Positions 21,024 through 28,297 of a stretch of DNA of 28,297 nucleotides are shown piece after piece. The DNA lies in contig JAZDJT010000029.1 of the NCBI GenBank assembly GCA_043803845.1, positions 1 to 28,297 of the forward strand, read 5' to 3'. The notes beneath the pieces were generated by a model. It saw only the letters and a program-made list of their open reading frames with translations. It was not told the DNA's origin and made no database searches. Within the stretch, counting starts at the first letter, position 1. Each line of letters starts with the position of its first letter. The DNA comes from JAZDJT01 sp043803845. Its GTDB lineage: Bacteria > Patescibacteriota > Minisyncoccia > Minisyncoccales > GCA-002788555. The position numbers and the translations under genes were made by a program.

Positions 21024-21082
21024 GCTTTTTAGCTTCTTAGAACAAATTTTGGTTTTTCTAATAAGCTAATCGGCTAAAAAGC
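21024..21082 (-). promoter_or_regulatory. Intercistronic hairpin between groES and groEL
   Basis: GCTTTTTAGC and GCTAAAAAGC form 10 perfect pairs around a 39-base loop. An alternative inner fold (TTAGCTT-A-TTAGAA with TTCTAA-G-AAGCTAA) shares part of the same right arm, so the two are mutually exclusive. It could be a processing site, a partial terminator or a structure that sets the groES:groEL ratio. Confidence 0.4.
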
Positions 21083-21086
21083 CCGT

Positions 21087-21374
21087 TTATCCTATTATCG
21101 CCAAAATATCTTCCACTTTGGCGATGAGATATTTTTTTTCATCGACCTTTATTTCATCAGGACCATACTTTCTGAATAAGACTGTGTCACCTTTTTTAAC
21201 TTCCGGCTTTACGGTCTTACCAGAAGAAAATGTCTTGCCTGGTCCTACGGCAATCACTTTACCTTGTTGAGGTTCTTTCTCCACAGTCTCGGGGAGAACA
21301 ATACCGCCTTTTGACCTTTTTTCCTCCTCTAAAGGCTCAATCAAGACGTAATCGTGTAAAGGTTTTATCTTCAT
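21087..21374 (-). CDS. groES: 10-kDa co-chaperonin GroES
   Basis: Lid of the GroEL chamber, 95 residues. IKPLHDYVLIEPLEEEKRSKGGIVLPE includes the mobile loop that grips GroEL, followed by GKVIAVGPG and DTVLFRKYGPDEIKVDEKKYLI. First gene of the groES-groEL operon, behind a strong promoter and a CIRCE-like operator. Confidence 0.97.
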   Translation of the reverse strand: MKIKPLHDYVLIEPLEEEKRSKGGIVLPETVEKEPQQGKVIAVGPGKTFSSGKTVKPEVKKGDTVLFRKYGPDEIKVDEKKYLIAKVEDILAIIG

Positions 21375-21426
21375 ATTTTTGTTGCTTTGGCTTTTTGGAT
21401 TTTAGTACTAATAAGATAAGCTAATT

Positions 21427-21453
21427 TTAGCAGTCTCGACCCTTAACTGCTAA
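21427..21453. promoter_or_regulatory. CIRCE-like operator (HrcA site)
   Basis: TTAGCAGT and ACTGCTAA are perfect inverted repeats separated by 11 bases. The classic CIRCE is TTAGCACTC-N9-GAGTGCTAA; this one has the same 27-base geometry with the sixth base of each half changed from C to G. It begins at or next to the predicted transcription start of groES, the usual place for HrcA repression. No hrcA is in the window. Confidence 0.7.
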
Positions 21454-21461
21454 GTGCAATT

Positions 21462-21490
21462 ATTTTAGAGAATAATGAAAACAGTGTCAA
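21462..21490 (-). promoter_or_regulatory. groES-groEL promoter
   Basis: TTGACA (21485-21490) is perfect, and TAAAAT (21462-21467) is one base from consensus at 17 bases. Predicted start near 21455, immediately before the CIRCE-like operator. The promoter lies just past the PBP2 stop codon. Confidence 0.75.
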
Positions 21491-21513
21491 GGTTCAAGTC
21501 TTTAGAAAAAAGA

Positions 21514-23226
21514 CTACTTTGGTTTGTTGGATTCGAAATACCACTGAAGAACTTCTTCGGCAATAGGCTCTGCCACTTTTTCTCCCCCTCCACCGTATTC
21601 TATCATCACCAGCAAAATAATCTCTGGCTTTTCGTAAGGGGCGAAGGATACAAACCAAGCGTAGGGTTCTTTGTCTCCAGGCGCTTCGGCGGTACCGGTC
21701 TTTCCGCCAGAGCTAACTGGCAATGATAAGAGTTGCCGGCAGGAACCCGTTAAAACGCACTCTCTCATTCCTTTCCGTACGGCATCAATGTTTTCTTTTT
21801 TTATAAAATCCTCTTTTAGCACTTTCGGAGTAATATCTAATATTGTCCTTTTGCTGACGTCCTCTATCCTATCTACAATCTGTGGTTGATATATCTTGCC
21901 TCCGTTGGCGATGGAGGATAAAGCGACGGCCATGTGCAAAGGCGTTGTGGAAAAATATCCTTGGCCTATGGAAACATCGTAGATGTCGGCGATTGACCAA
22001 TTTCTTTTTTCCAATTCCTCTCTTTCTTTCTTGAACCAATCGGCACTGGGCACAAAACCAACGTTTTCTCCGGGAAGGTCTATTCCCACCTCTTTCTCGA
22101 TGTAAAATAGATCCAGATATTTTTTAATAAGCGAGATACCCAGACCCTTAATGTCATCATATCCTCCACCAACGGTGAAAAAATAGATGTTGCAGGACTG
22201 CGCGATGGCTTTTTTAAGATTAGTTACGCCGTGAGTCTTCCAGTCTTTTTTTACCGAAGGATTAGAAGAATCCCAAGGGTTAGGAATAACTACCCTACCG
22301 CGACAATCAATAGAAGTAGAGGGGTTTACTATATTCTCTTCAAGCGCGGCCGCCGCAATAAGAGGCTTAATGATAGAACCAGGGGGGTAAAGACCGGAGA
22401 GTACCCAATTGGGATTATTGATTTTTTTATTTGACTCGAGCTCTTCTAATTCTTCTGCCGATAACTTTCCCGAGAAGATGTTATTATTATCGGAAGGAAG
22501 AGAAACCAGGGCGAGAACTTTTCCGTTTTGAGGATTTAGCGCTATCGCGGCGGCATTTTTGTTCCCGGCTCCCTTTTTTAAGGCATCAAAAACTTTTTTC
22601 TGGAGAGCGGCATTAATATTCAAAACAAGACTGTTCCCCTGAACTGGTTCTTTTGTAATTTGGTCTGATAAAACCTCTCCCTTGGCATTAATAATTTTCT
22701 CTCTGATGCCTTTTTCTCCTCTCAGGTGTATTTCGTATTCTTTTTCAAGACCATCTTTACCTATCCAGTCTCCGAGTCGATAATAAGAAGGATCACTCTC
22801 TATCTCTTCTTTGGTCGCCTGACGACTGTAGCCTATAATTGATGAGAAGTAAAAACTATTTGGATAATAACGGTCAAAGGGTTTTTCCTTGCTGTCATTT
22901 TTAATATTTTTTGTCAGTAAGACTCCATCCTCTGAAAGAATTAATCCGCGAGGTGCCTCTATATATATATTTTTAAGATAATTCTCGGAAGCCTTAGCCC
23001 TTAATTCTTCGCCCCTAACCTCTATCAAGAAGAGGCTTCTGGTAAACAAGGAAATGAATATGAGGAAGATAAAAGTTAAAACGATAAGAAAAATCGTGTC
23101 TCTTATGGGCACCTCCAGTCTCCCTTTTTCTTCTTTCTTTTTTTCATCAGAATCAAAAAGAATTTCTTCCGGTTCTAATTCCTCTTTTTTTTGAACTCTA
23201 ATTTTGTATTTATACTCTCTTATCAT
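21514..23226 (-). CDS. mrdA: Penicillin-binding protein 2 (peptidoglycan transpeptidase)
   Basis: Class B PBP of 570 residues that cross-links peptidoglycan during cell elongation. A cytoplasmic, charged N-terminal tail of about 40 residues precedes one membrane anchor (about 43-66). The non-penicillin-binding dimerisation domain follows (EAPRGLILSEDG), then the transpeptidase domain with S284-x-x-K287 (YPPGSIIKP), S344-C-N346 and K509-T-G511. The YPPGS wording favours PBP2 over FtsI. No rodA or mreB is adjacent in the window. A 7-bp hairpin (21497-21515) covers the stop codon but lacks a T-run, and the groES promoter begins right after. Confidence 0.92.
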   Translation of the reverse strand: MIREYKYKIRVQKKEELEPEEILFDSDEKKKEEKGRLEVPIRDTIFLIVLTFIFLIFISLFTRSLFLIEVRGEELRAKASENYLKNIYIEAPRGLILSEDGVLLTKNIKNDSKEKPFDRYYPNSFYFSSIIGYSRQATKEEIESDPSYYRLGDWIGKDGLEKEYEIHLRGEKGIREKIINAKGEVLSDQITKEPVQGNSLVLNINAALQKKVFDALKKGAGNKNAAAIALNPQNGKVLALVSLPSDNNNIFSGKLSAEELEELESNKKINNPNWVLSGLYPPGSIIKPLIAAAALEENIVNPSTSIDCRGRVVIPNPWDSSNPSVKKDWKTHGVTNLKKAIAQSCNIYFFTVGGGYDDIKGLGISLIKKYLDLFYIEKEVGIDLPGENVGFVPSADWFKKEREELEKRNWSIADIYDVSIGQGYFSTTPLHMAVALSSIANGGKIYQPQIVDRIEDVSKRTILDITPKVLKEDFIKKENIDAVRKGMRECVLTGSCRQLLSLPVSSGGKTGTAEAPGDKEPYAWFVSFAPYEKPEIILLVMIEYGGGGEKVAEPIAEEVLQWYFESNKPK

Positions 23227-23286
23227 AATATGTCTTACGTAATATATCTTTACACCTTATAAAAATAGCTAAATTAAAAAATAATT

Positions 23287-23649
23287 TTAATTTTTTTTCA
23301 AATTTTCAATCTCTTTTTCAATCTCTGGTCTTAACTCTTCCGGGATGGGTATCTCTCTGCCTGGGGAACTCTCTCCGGGATAACGCCAAGCAGAAATAAT
23401 TATCAAAGACTTTCCGCCCCTCTTTGGACCTTTAAAAGGAGCGTACATAGCCCAGATTTCGTGTCTTCTTTTCTTTGAAGTCGAACGCTGCATCACGGCG
23501 ATGGTACCAGTTGCTATCCCTTCTTCTATTCTCTCGGGCCTTCTTAATATTCTTTTCACCTTATTTGCCGACAAACCATAAAACCTCATTTTTTTAATTG
23601 AGTGTTTCGTCCAAGAGAATCCTTTCCCCTGAGGGATTTTTATCTCCAT
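23287..23649 (-). CDS. Small conserved protein, DUF4258-like
   Basis: A 120-residue basic protein. The pattern FSWTKHSIKKMRFYGLSANKVKRILRRPERIEEG resembles the DUF4258 fold, where a short beta strand and H-x(3)-M helix precede a second helix; the C-terminal SLIIISAWRYPG would be the last strand. It lacks a partner antitoxin gene. No enzymatic residues can be assigned. It lies 21 bases after degV and 60 before PBP2, probably in the same transcript. Function unknown. Confidence 0.6.
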   Translation of the reverse strand: MEIKIPQGKGFSWTKHSIKKMRFYGLSANKVKRILRRPERIEEGIATGTIAVMQRSTSKKRRHEIWAMYAPFKGPKRGGKSLIIISAWRYPGESSPGREIPIPEELRPEIEKEIENLKKN

Positions 23650-23670
23650 TTTTCTTATCTCTTTATAGAA

Positions 23671-24549
23671 TCAAGACTCACGCCAACTGCATATCAGACT
23701 GCCCGGTCCGACGTGGACGCCGATAACATTAGAAATCGGCCTCAAGAAGACAACTTCAGTTTTTTCTATTTCTTTCTCTATCATCTTTTTCAACCTCTCC
23801 GCCTCTTCTAAATTATCGGCGTGGGTGATGGCTACTTTGATTTCTTTTCCTGTTTTTCTCATTTCTTCTGTCTCCTTGTCCAACTCTCTCAAAAGAGCGG
23901 TGGGTCTATCTTTTGCCCTCATCTTAAGAGCGACCGAGGTAACTACTCCGTCTTTGAGCCCGAGAAGCGGCCTCAAACCAATCTTTGCCATCTGGCGGAT
24001 GATATTACCCAGGGTGTGGCTCATTCTACCGCCAGCTTCCAACCATTTCGGGTCTTCCAGCATCCCAAATAGATGGGTCCTTGGGATATATTCATTTATT
24101 TTTTCAACTATCTCTTTAATCTCGTAATCGCCCTTCATCAAATCGACGGCTTTAAGCACCAGTAATCCTTCGCTAGCCGTTACGTTACGAGAGTCTATGA
24201 TGAAAATTCGCTTTTGCTTTTCTTCGTTCATTAAACTCCTAGCTTGCATGGCGGAATTATAGCCGCCGGAGACGCCAGAGGAAAGAGTGATACACAAAAT
24301 ATTGTCAAACTTCTGCAGTCCTTCTTCGAAATTCTTCTTAAAAGTAAACGGCGATGGCTGGGAAGTTTTGGGGAAAGTCTTTACATCGGCTTCCTCTCTG
24401 TTTCTCATTTTTTGGTAGACATTATCGCCAGGTATCTTATCGCTGTCCTCCCAATCTATGATATAAGGAATGACTATTATTTGATTTCTCTCTATTATCT
24501 CCTTTGGAACATCGGCGCTCTCTCCGATAATTAGACCTATTTTTTGCAT
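23671..24549 (-). CDS. DegV-family fatty-acid-binding protein
   Basis: A 292-residue two-domain protein. KIGLIIGESADVP is the DegV N-terminus (usually D-S-T/S-x-D), KTSQPSP is the conserved fatty-acid carboxylate contact, and ITLSSGVSGGYNSA is the second hallmark. C-terminal GPGSLICSW corresponds to the usual GPGAxG segment. Family members bind fatty acids and in some bacteria feed them to a fatty-acid kinase; no kinase gene is nearby. An apparent promoter lies 10 bases before its start. Confidence 0.85.
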   Translation of the reverse strand: MQKIGLIIGESADVPKEIIERNQIIVIPYIIDWEDSDKIPGDNVYQKMRNREEADVKTFPKTSQPSPFTFKKNFEEGLQKFDNILCITLSSGVSGGYNSAMQARSLMNEEKQKRIFIIDSRNVTASEGLLVLKAVDLMKGDYEIKEIVEKINEYIPRTHLFGMLEDPKWLEAGGRMSHTLGNIIRQMAKIGLRPLLGLKDGVVTSVALKMRAKDRPTALLRELDKETEEMRKTGKEIKVAITHADNLEEAERLKKMIEKEIEKTEVVFLRPISNVIGVHVGPGSLICSWRES

Positions 24550-24559
24550 ATAATTTTTG

Positions 24560-24589
24560 ATGTTAATTTAAAGATTGACCCTTTGCCAA
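24560..24589 (-). promoter_or_regulatory. Possible degV promoter
   Basis: TTGGCA (24584-24589) and TAACAT (24560-24565) are 18 bases apart on the minus strand. The -10 box ends 10 bases before the ATG, which would again give a nearly leaderless mRNA. The -10 match is only moderate. Confidence 0.35.
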
Positions 24590-24615
24590 TTTACTGGCTT
24601 GAAAACAATTTATTA

Positions 24616-25302
24616 CTATACAACTATCTGCCAATTTTTTCTTTTTGCAATTTTTAATAAGTCTTTGTCAGGATTTACCGCTACGGGATGGCCGACCAAC
24701 TCCAAGAGTGGTAGGTCAAAGATGCTATCAGAATAAGCAAAACTCTCTTTAAAATCAATGTCTAAATTCTTCTTTTCTAAAAAACTTTTTAGCTTCTCAA
24801 TCTTACCCTCGCCAAAGCACAGAGGTTCTACTATCTTGCCGGTGAATTTACCGTTGATTATTTCCAGCTCCGTCCCTACCGCTAAATCGTTTTCGAGATA
24901 ATCAGTGACAATTTTCAACAGATTCTCCAGACTTCCAGAGGTAAGAATCGTCAAAAATCCTTCCTTTTTATGAGACTCTAATTTTGAATAGACTTTTTTA
25001 TTAAGGTTTGGTAATAGATAATCTTGGGATAACCAACGAAATGTTTTTTCACCTTCTGAGATTTTTATATTTTTTATCATCTGAGGCAAATCCTTACCCC
25101 ATCTTTTATAGTATTCCTCCTTGGAAATGATGCGCAATAGCCAGAGAGGCGTGAGCGCCATATGATAGAGAAAATACCATAGGGCTTCAAAGATATTTTG
25201 TTTAAAATTTAGACTGTACTTTATCATCCCAACCCAGACGTGAGCGTCTATCAAGGTTCCGTCCAGGTCAAAGAACGCCGCTTTCTTTGGAGTAGAATTC
25301 AT
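24616..25302 (-). CDS. HAD-superfamily phosphatase, subfamily IB-like
   Basis: A 228-residue haloacid-dehalogenase-type hydrolase. Motif I is FFDLDGTLID with nucleophile D12 and acid D14; motif II is ILTSGS; motif III and IV correspond to the lysine region before FAYSDSIFDLPLLE. The helical cap after motif I and the SDS motif fit the IB group that contains phosphoserine phosphatase-like enzymes. The substrate cannot be named. Its ATG overlaps the upstream stop by 4 bases (ATGA), so the two are translationally coupled. Confidence 0.82.
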   Translation of the reverse strand: MNSTPKKAAFFDLDGTLIDAHVWVGMIKYSLNFKQNIFEALWYFLYHMALTPLWLLRIISKEEYYKRWGKDLPQMIKNIKISEGEKTFRWLSQDYLLPNLNKKVYSKLESHKKEGFLTILTSGSLENLLKIVTDYLENDLAVGTELEIINGKFTGKIVEPLCFGEGKIEKLKSFLEKKNLDIDFKESFAYSDSIFDLPLLELVGHPVAVNPDKDLLKIAKRKNWQIVV

Positions 25303-25733
25303 ATTCTCTTTCTAAAAAAAGCTTTTATCTTTCTCTTACCGCCAAAAGTCAAATTATGAGATAAGGGTAACCCTTTCTCCCTGTCATTAGAAATAGCCTT
25401 ATCTCTACCGAGACAGAACCCAAGATGATAATGACCATTTTTTTTGTCCCACAAAATCACGTCTCCCGGTAGAGGATTTTTGGTCTTGAGCCATCCGGAA
25501 ATTTTCATGTCTTTTAGCGTCCCACTGACGGTGAGATGAGGTTCTTTAATCAGTTTGAAGTGATGAATGATTGAAGATACGAAGAGAGCGCAAGAAGTTC
25601 TTCCTTCTTTGGCAAGATTTCTTTTATTCTTTCCGACCCTACCAAAAAAATCCCGGAACATCTTTGTTCCTTCACTGTTTCTTATCATCCCAAGGTATGA
25701 ATCTCTAAGGAGAATTTTCAACTTTTTCCCCAT
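25299..25733 (-). CDS. NlpC/P60-like putative cell-wall hydrolase
   Basis: A 144-residue protein with a probable cysteine-peptidase core: C48 in GRTSCALFVSSII, PGDVILWD, and H101/H103 in GHYHLGF, in the order Cys then His expected of NlpC/P60 or CHAP amidases. No signal peptide or membrane segment is visible, so if it acts on the wall it is exported by another route or acts on an internal substrate. It follows tyrS by 6 bases and overlaps the HAD gene. The family call is by pattern only. Confidence 0.55.
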   Translation of the reverse strand: MGKKLKILLRDSYLGMIRNSEGTKMFRDFFGRVGKNKRNLAKEGRTSCALFVSSIIHHFKLIKEPHLTVSGTLKDMKISGWLKTKNPLPGDVILWDKKNGHYHLGFCLGRDKAISNDREKGLPLSHNLTFGGKRKIKAFFRKRI

Positions 25734-25739
25734 AAAAAA

Positions 25740-26978
25740 CTATCTTCTTTTTATCCTAGCGAATCTTCTTTTGCCAATCTTTAACGTCAAGTCGTCTTTT
25801 ATCTCGACATTTCTTGACCAGTCTCGAGATTTCGATTCCTTACCTTGAAATCTTATAGTGACTCCTCCTTGCAAAATTAATCTTTTGGCCTCGCTTTTCG
25901 ACTTGGAAAATTTCAGTTCGGTTAAAAGGTCTATCAACGGGTAAGAATCATGGGGCACAACAAAGATAGGCAATTTCGATGGTGATTTCCTTTCCCTAAA
26001 AACTTTGTTAAATTCTTCCTCAGCGGCTTTTGCTTCTTTGTCGCCATGGTACATACCAACGATTTCTTTCGCGAGCCTCACCTTAACTTGGCGAGGATGG
26101 ATCTTTCTTTCTCTCAACGATTTTTTTATGGACTCGAGCTCTTTCTGAGAAATTTCCGTGCAAAGCTCAAAACAGGTAACTATTACCTCGTCGGGCAGAG
26201 CCATAACCTTACCATACATGTCGTGAGGCTTGTCGTCTAAAGATATGTAACCACCTTCACTTTTTGACATCATCTTCTTTTTAGTTTTGGGGTTAATTAA
26301 GAGCTTAGTAGTGATCACTATTTTTTCTCTCTTTTGATAAATCTTCACTAGGTCTCTTCCCACAAGCATATTGAAAGTCTGGTCGTTGCCTCCTATCTCC
26401 GCGTCGGTATTAAGCGCTACTGAATCATATCCCTGAAGTAAGGGGTATAGGAATTCATGAAGATAAATTTCTCTTCCTTCTCTAATCCTTTCCTGAAACA
26501 TGTCTCTCTTTATTATTTTGCCGACCGTAACTTTCGAGGTGATGTCGATTAATTTTCCTAAATTCAATTTGGAAAGCCACCGGCTATTGAATTCAAGTGA
26601 GACGTGGTTTTTAGATAGACCGAGGTCTAAAATCTTACCCGCTTGAATCTTATAATTCTTACAGTTGAATAAGATTTCGCTCTTTGTCATCGGTTTTCTC
26701 ATCGACATTTTGCCAGTCGGATCACCTATCTGGGCAGTAAAATCCCCTATCAGCAAAATCACCTTGTGGCCAAGTTTTTGTAATTTTTTCAGGAACAAAA
26801 AATTCGTTGAGTGACCGAGATGTAGCTGCGGACCGGTTGGGTCGATACCGATATAAATCGTTAGTCTTCTGCCCGAGGTCAAAAAATCCTCCAATTGTTT
26901 TTTAGATGGCCAGATTTTCTCGACGTAGCGAGAGTCGAGAGTCTCTTTTATCGCTCCTTTGTTAGTATTGATTTTCAT
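25740..26978 (-). CDS. tyrS: Tyrosyl-tRNA synthetase
   Basis: Class I synthetase that charges tRNA-Tyr, 412 residues. The HIGH motif is HLGH at 53-56 and the KMSKS loop is KMMSKS at 235-240; IGGNDQTFNMLVGR is a TyrRS signature and resembles the TyrZ branch. An S4 RNA-binding domain forms the C-terminus (IDLLTELKFSKSKSEAKRLILQGGV). The ATG at 26976-26978 is chosen over a longer open frame to 27041 because that extension is only translated tRNA-Ala sequence. The start codon is one base from the CCA end of tRNA-Ala. Confidence 0.95.
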   Translation of the reverse strand: MKINTNKGAIKETLDSRYVEKIWPSKKQLEDFLTSGRRLTIYIGIDPTGPQLHLGHSTNFLFLKKLQKLGHKVILLIGDFTAQIGDPTGKMSMRKPMTKSEILFNCKNYKIQAGKILDLGLSKNHVSLEFNSRWLSKLNLGKLIDITSKVTVGKIIKRDMFQERIREGREIYLHEFLYPLLQGYDSVALNTDAEIGGNDQTFNMLVGRDLVKIYQKREKIVITTKLLINPKTKKKMMSKSEGGYISLDDKPHDMYGKVMALPDEVIVTCFELCTEISQKELESIKKSLRERKIHPRQVKVRLAKEIVGMYHGDKEAKAAEEEFNKVFRERKSPSKLPIFVVPHDSYPLIDLLTELKFSKSKSEAKRLILQGGVTIRFQGKESKSRDWSRNVEIKDDLTLKIGKRRFARIKRR

Positions 26979-26979
26979 A

Positions 26980-27056
26980 TGGTGGACCTGAAGGGAGTTG
27001 AACCCTTGACCTCGCGCATGCCATGCGCGCGCTCTAACCAACTGAGCTACAGGCCC
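26980..27056 (-). tRNA. tRNA-Ala(GGC), CCA encoded
   Basis: Acceptor GGGCCTG pairs with CAGGTCC and contains the G3-U70 wobble that identifies alanine tRNA. Anticodon arm CGCGC-ATGGCAT-GCGCG reads GGC; A32 and U38 flank it as is typical of this isoacceptor. Discriminator A and CCA are encoded. The gene is followed by T and then the tyrS ATG. Confidence 0.97.
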
Positions 27057-27090
27057 TTTCTTTTGAGAAAAAAATCACTCCACTCTCCTG

Positions 27091-27162
27091 TGCCCCTAGA
27101 AGGAATTGAACCCTCATCTTTCCCTTAGGACGGGATTGCTCTGTCCGTTGAGCTATAGGGGC
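27091..27162 (-). tRNA. tRNA-Arg(CCT), CCA not encoded
   Basis: 72 bases: acceptor GCCCCTA with TAGGGGC, D arm GCTC/GAGC, anticodon loop GTCCTAA giving CCT (AGG codon), T arm GAGGG-TTCAATT-CCTTC. One mismatch at the top of the anticodon stem (A27-A43). The 3' end is A then CAGG, so CCA must be added by an enzyme. It lies 34 bases upstream of tRNA-Ala and is probably co-transcribed with it and tyrS. Confidence 0.93.
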
Positions 27163-27182
27163 AAAATGGTATGGTGCTACTC

Positions 27183-27740
27183 TCATCGAGGAGATTTTGA
27201 TTTTAAGATTTCTTTGCCCTTACTTAGATTAGAAACGATAGTAATTTGGTCGTTGGGAATGTAATGAAGGTTGTCATTTTTGTCTCTTAGGGCTGTTTTT
27301 CTTAGAGTAAAATCCTCAACCATGCCTTCTATGTTATTAATTCTAACCATATCTCCAATTCGGAACTGATCCTCCAATAGGATAAAAATTCCAGAGATAT
27401 AGGCTTTTACCAGCGCCTGTGAACCAAAACCAATGGCTACTCCGATAATGCCGGCACCGGTCAAAAGCGGTGCGATATTAACACCGAGCTCGTCAAGCGT
27501 CAGAAAAATTACAGCAAAAATAATTAAAATTTTTAAAGTGCCGACTAACAAATCGTAAAGTGTTCTAGTTCTCTTGGCTATCGACTCCCCATCTCTAATT
27601 TCGTACCTCTTTTGGGTGATTTTTCTTATCCAGTTTTCTCCAAAACGCTTAAAGAGATAGTAAAGAATAACTCCAAAAAAGATAATAATCAATAATCTTA
27701 TACCCGAGGTTAATAACCAATTTATTACTTCTTCCTTCAT
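27183..27740 (-). CDS. Short MscS-type mechanosensitive channel
   Basis: A 185-residue pore protein, predicted to open under membrane tension. Three membrane segments are visible; the third, pore-lining one is NIAPLLTGAGIIGVAIGFGSQALV, followed by the hallmark FILLEDQFRIGDMVRI and the beta domain (GMVEDFTLRKTALRDKNDNLHYIPN). The large C-terminal alpha/beta vestibule of E. coli MscS (286 residues) is absent, since the protein ends at SNLSKGKEILKSKSPR. ATG at 27738-27740 is used: it follows the upstream trxB stop by 7 bases, whereas the longer open frame would overlap trxB. Confidence 0.82.
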   Translation of the reverse strand: MKEEVINWLLTSGIRLLIIIFFGVILYYLFKRFGENWIRKITQKRYEIRDGESIAKRTRTLYDLLVGTLKILIIFAVIFLTLDELGVNIAPLLTGAGIIGVAIGFGSQALVKAYISGIFILLEDQFRIGDMVRINNIEGMVEDFTLRKTALRDKNDNLHYIPNDQITIVSNLSKGKEILKSKSPR

Positions 27741-27747
27741 AAAAATA

Positions 27748-28297
27748 TTACCTTTGATTTCGAAGATAGCGATAGGCGGAGATGGCAGCTTTTGCCCCTT
27801 CGCCCGCCGCAATGATTATCTGTTTGTATTTTATGTCACTCACGTCGCCAGCGGCAAAGAGTCCGGGAGTCGCCGTCTCGCCAGTTTTCGGATTAATTTC
27901 AACCTCTTTAAGCTGGTTGCATTTTACAAGGTTTCCGAGAAAAGAATTGGCCGGCCGAGAACCAATCTCTATGAAGACACCATCAATATCTAACACCTTA
28001 TCTTCTTTAAGGGCCAAATCTTGATAGATTATGGATTTTACAAATTTTTCTCCTCTAATTTCTTTCGGGGAGATATTGGTTATCAACTCGATTCTCTTTT
28101 CTCTCGCTTTTTCTTGCAAAAGCTTATCCGCTCTAGCTTTTTCTTCCATGCCTAAAATATAAACCTTCTTGGCAAGGTCGGTCAAAAATATGGCGGTTTC
28201 AAAACCGCTGTTACCCGAACCGATCACGGCGACAGTTTTGTTTTTAAACAAAGGGCCATCGCAATTGACGCAATAGCTCACCCCTTTGCCGATGTAT
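27748..28297 (-). CDS. trxB: Thioredoxin reductase, 5' end cut by window edge
   Basis: FAD/NADPH disulfide reductase. Only the C-terminal 183 residues are present. The redox site is CVNC in GVSYCVNCDGPLF, followed by the NADPH-binding glycine motif VIGSGNSGFETA and the FAD-binding C-terminal TATPGLFAAGDVSDIKYKQIIIAAGEGAKAA. The reading frame continues beyond 28297 (YIGKG precedes VSYC), so the apparent start at 28281 is an internal valine codon, not a real start. Confidence 0.93.
   Translation of the reverse strand, partial: YIGKGVSYCVNCDGPLFKNKTVAVIGSGNSGFETAIFLTDLAKKVYILGMEEKARADKLLQEKAREKRIELITNISPKEIRGEKFVKSIIYQDLALKEDKVLDIDGVFIEIGSRPANSFLGNLVKCNQLKEVEINPKTGETATPGLFAAGDVSDIKYKQIIIAAGEGAKAAISAYRYLRNQR

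Noticed and set aside
19556..21040. Large plus-strand open frames opposite groEL
   Set aside because: Shadow frames of a highly conserved gene; serine- and proline-rich with no recognisable domain.
21497..21515. Hairpin at the PBP2 stop codon as a terminator
   Set aside because: The stem (AGTCTTT/AAAGACT) lacks a following T-run on the minus strand and is AT-rich, so termination is not supported.
26979..27041. N-terminal extension of tyrS
   Set aside because: It is tRNA-Ala translated; the enzyme starts at 26978.
26895..27128. Plus-strand open frame of 77 codons
   Set aside because: It is an antisense reading of tRNA-Ala and tRNA-Arg.
27741..27812. Longer start for the MscS channel
   Set aside because: It overlaps the trxB coding end in another frame and adds no membrane segment; the ATG at 27740 follows the trxB stop.

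Overview
The window looks like a piece of a small, AT-rich, fermentative-type bacterial genome. My best guess is a member of the Candidate Phyla Radiation (Patescibacteria, perhaps Parcubacteria). This is inferred from gene style, not from a marker such as 16S rRNA: tightly packed operons, almost no Shine-Dalgarno sequences, a double-length ThyX, a serine hydroxymethyltransferase with archaeal-looking motifs, a short MscS, and many housekeeping genes in unusual orders. TGA is used as a stop and the standard code (table 11) works throughout.

Layout from left to right. (1) 1-688, minus strand: a small Cys-cluster protein with a near-perfect Shine-Dalgarno and probably an ATC start, preceded by what looks like an independent structured small RNA (431-641). 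(2) 689-4037, minus: argS and gatB. Between them lies a second candidate structured RNA (2370-2533), with its own promoter and terminator. argS carries an in-frame palindromic insertion flanked by 10-bp direct repeats. (3) 4122-11587, minus: one long operon, secE-nusG-rplK-dcd-thyX-dcd-like-glyA-membrane protein-tmk-nucleotidyltransferase, with a strong promoter at 11639-11666. The rear genes form an almost complete dTMP pathway: dCTP to dUMP, dUMP to dTMP with glyA supplying methylene-folate, and dTMP to dTDP. They sit behind transcription, translation and secretion genes. (4) 11787-14531, plus: a free-standing DprA-type winged helix, topA and a ComF-type phosphoribosyltransferase. (5) 14597-14684, minus: tRNA-Ser(GGA). 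(6) 14805-19300, plus: a carbohydrate cassette of one GH130 mannoside phosphorylase-like enzyme and three GT-B glycosyltransferases, ending in a bidirectional terminator. (7) 19384-21490, minus: groES-groEL with a CIRCE-like operator placed just at the predicted transcription start. (8) 21514-28297, minus: PBP2, a DUF4258-like protein, DegV, a HAD phosphatase, an NlpC/P60-like protein, tyrS, tRNA-Ala, tRNA-Arg, a short MscS channel and the 3' part of thioredoxin reductase.

The points most worth a second look are the two candidate RNAs, the dTMP operon (with a Tmk lacking the Walker A lysine, a Dcd paralogue lacking the catalytic glutamate and a tandem ThyX), the palindromic insertion in argS, the one-base junction between tRNA-Ala and the tyrS start codon, and the orphan DprA winged helix. 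I found no CRISPR array, rRNA gene, transposase or phage gene. All motif and spacing statements were read by eye from the sequence; family names rest on recognised motifs and were not checked against a database.
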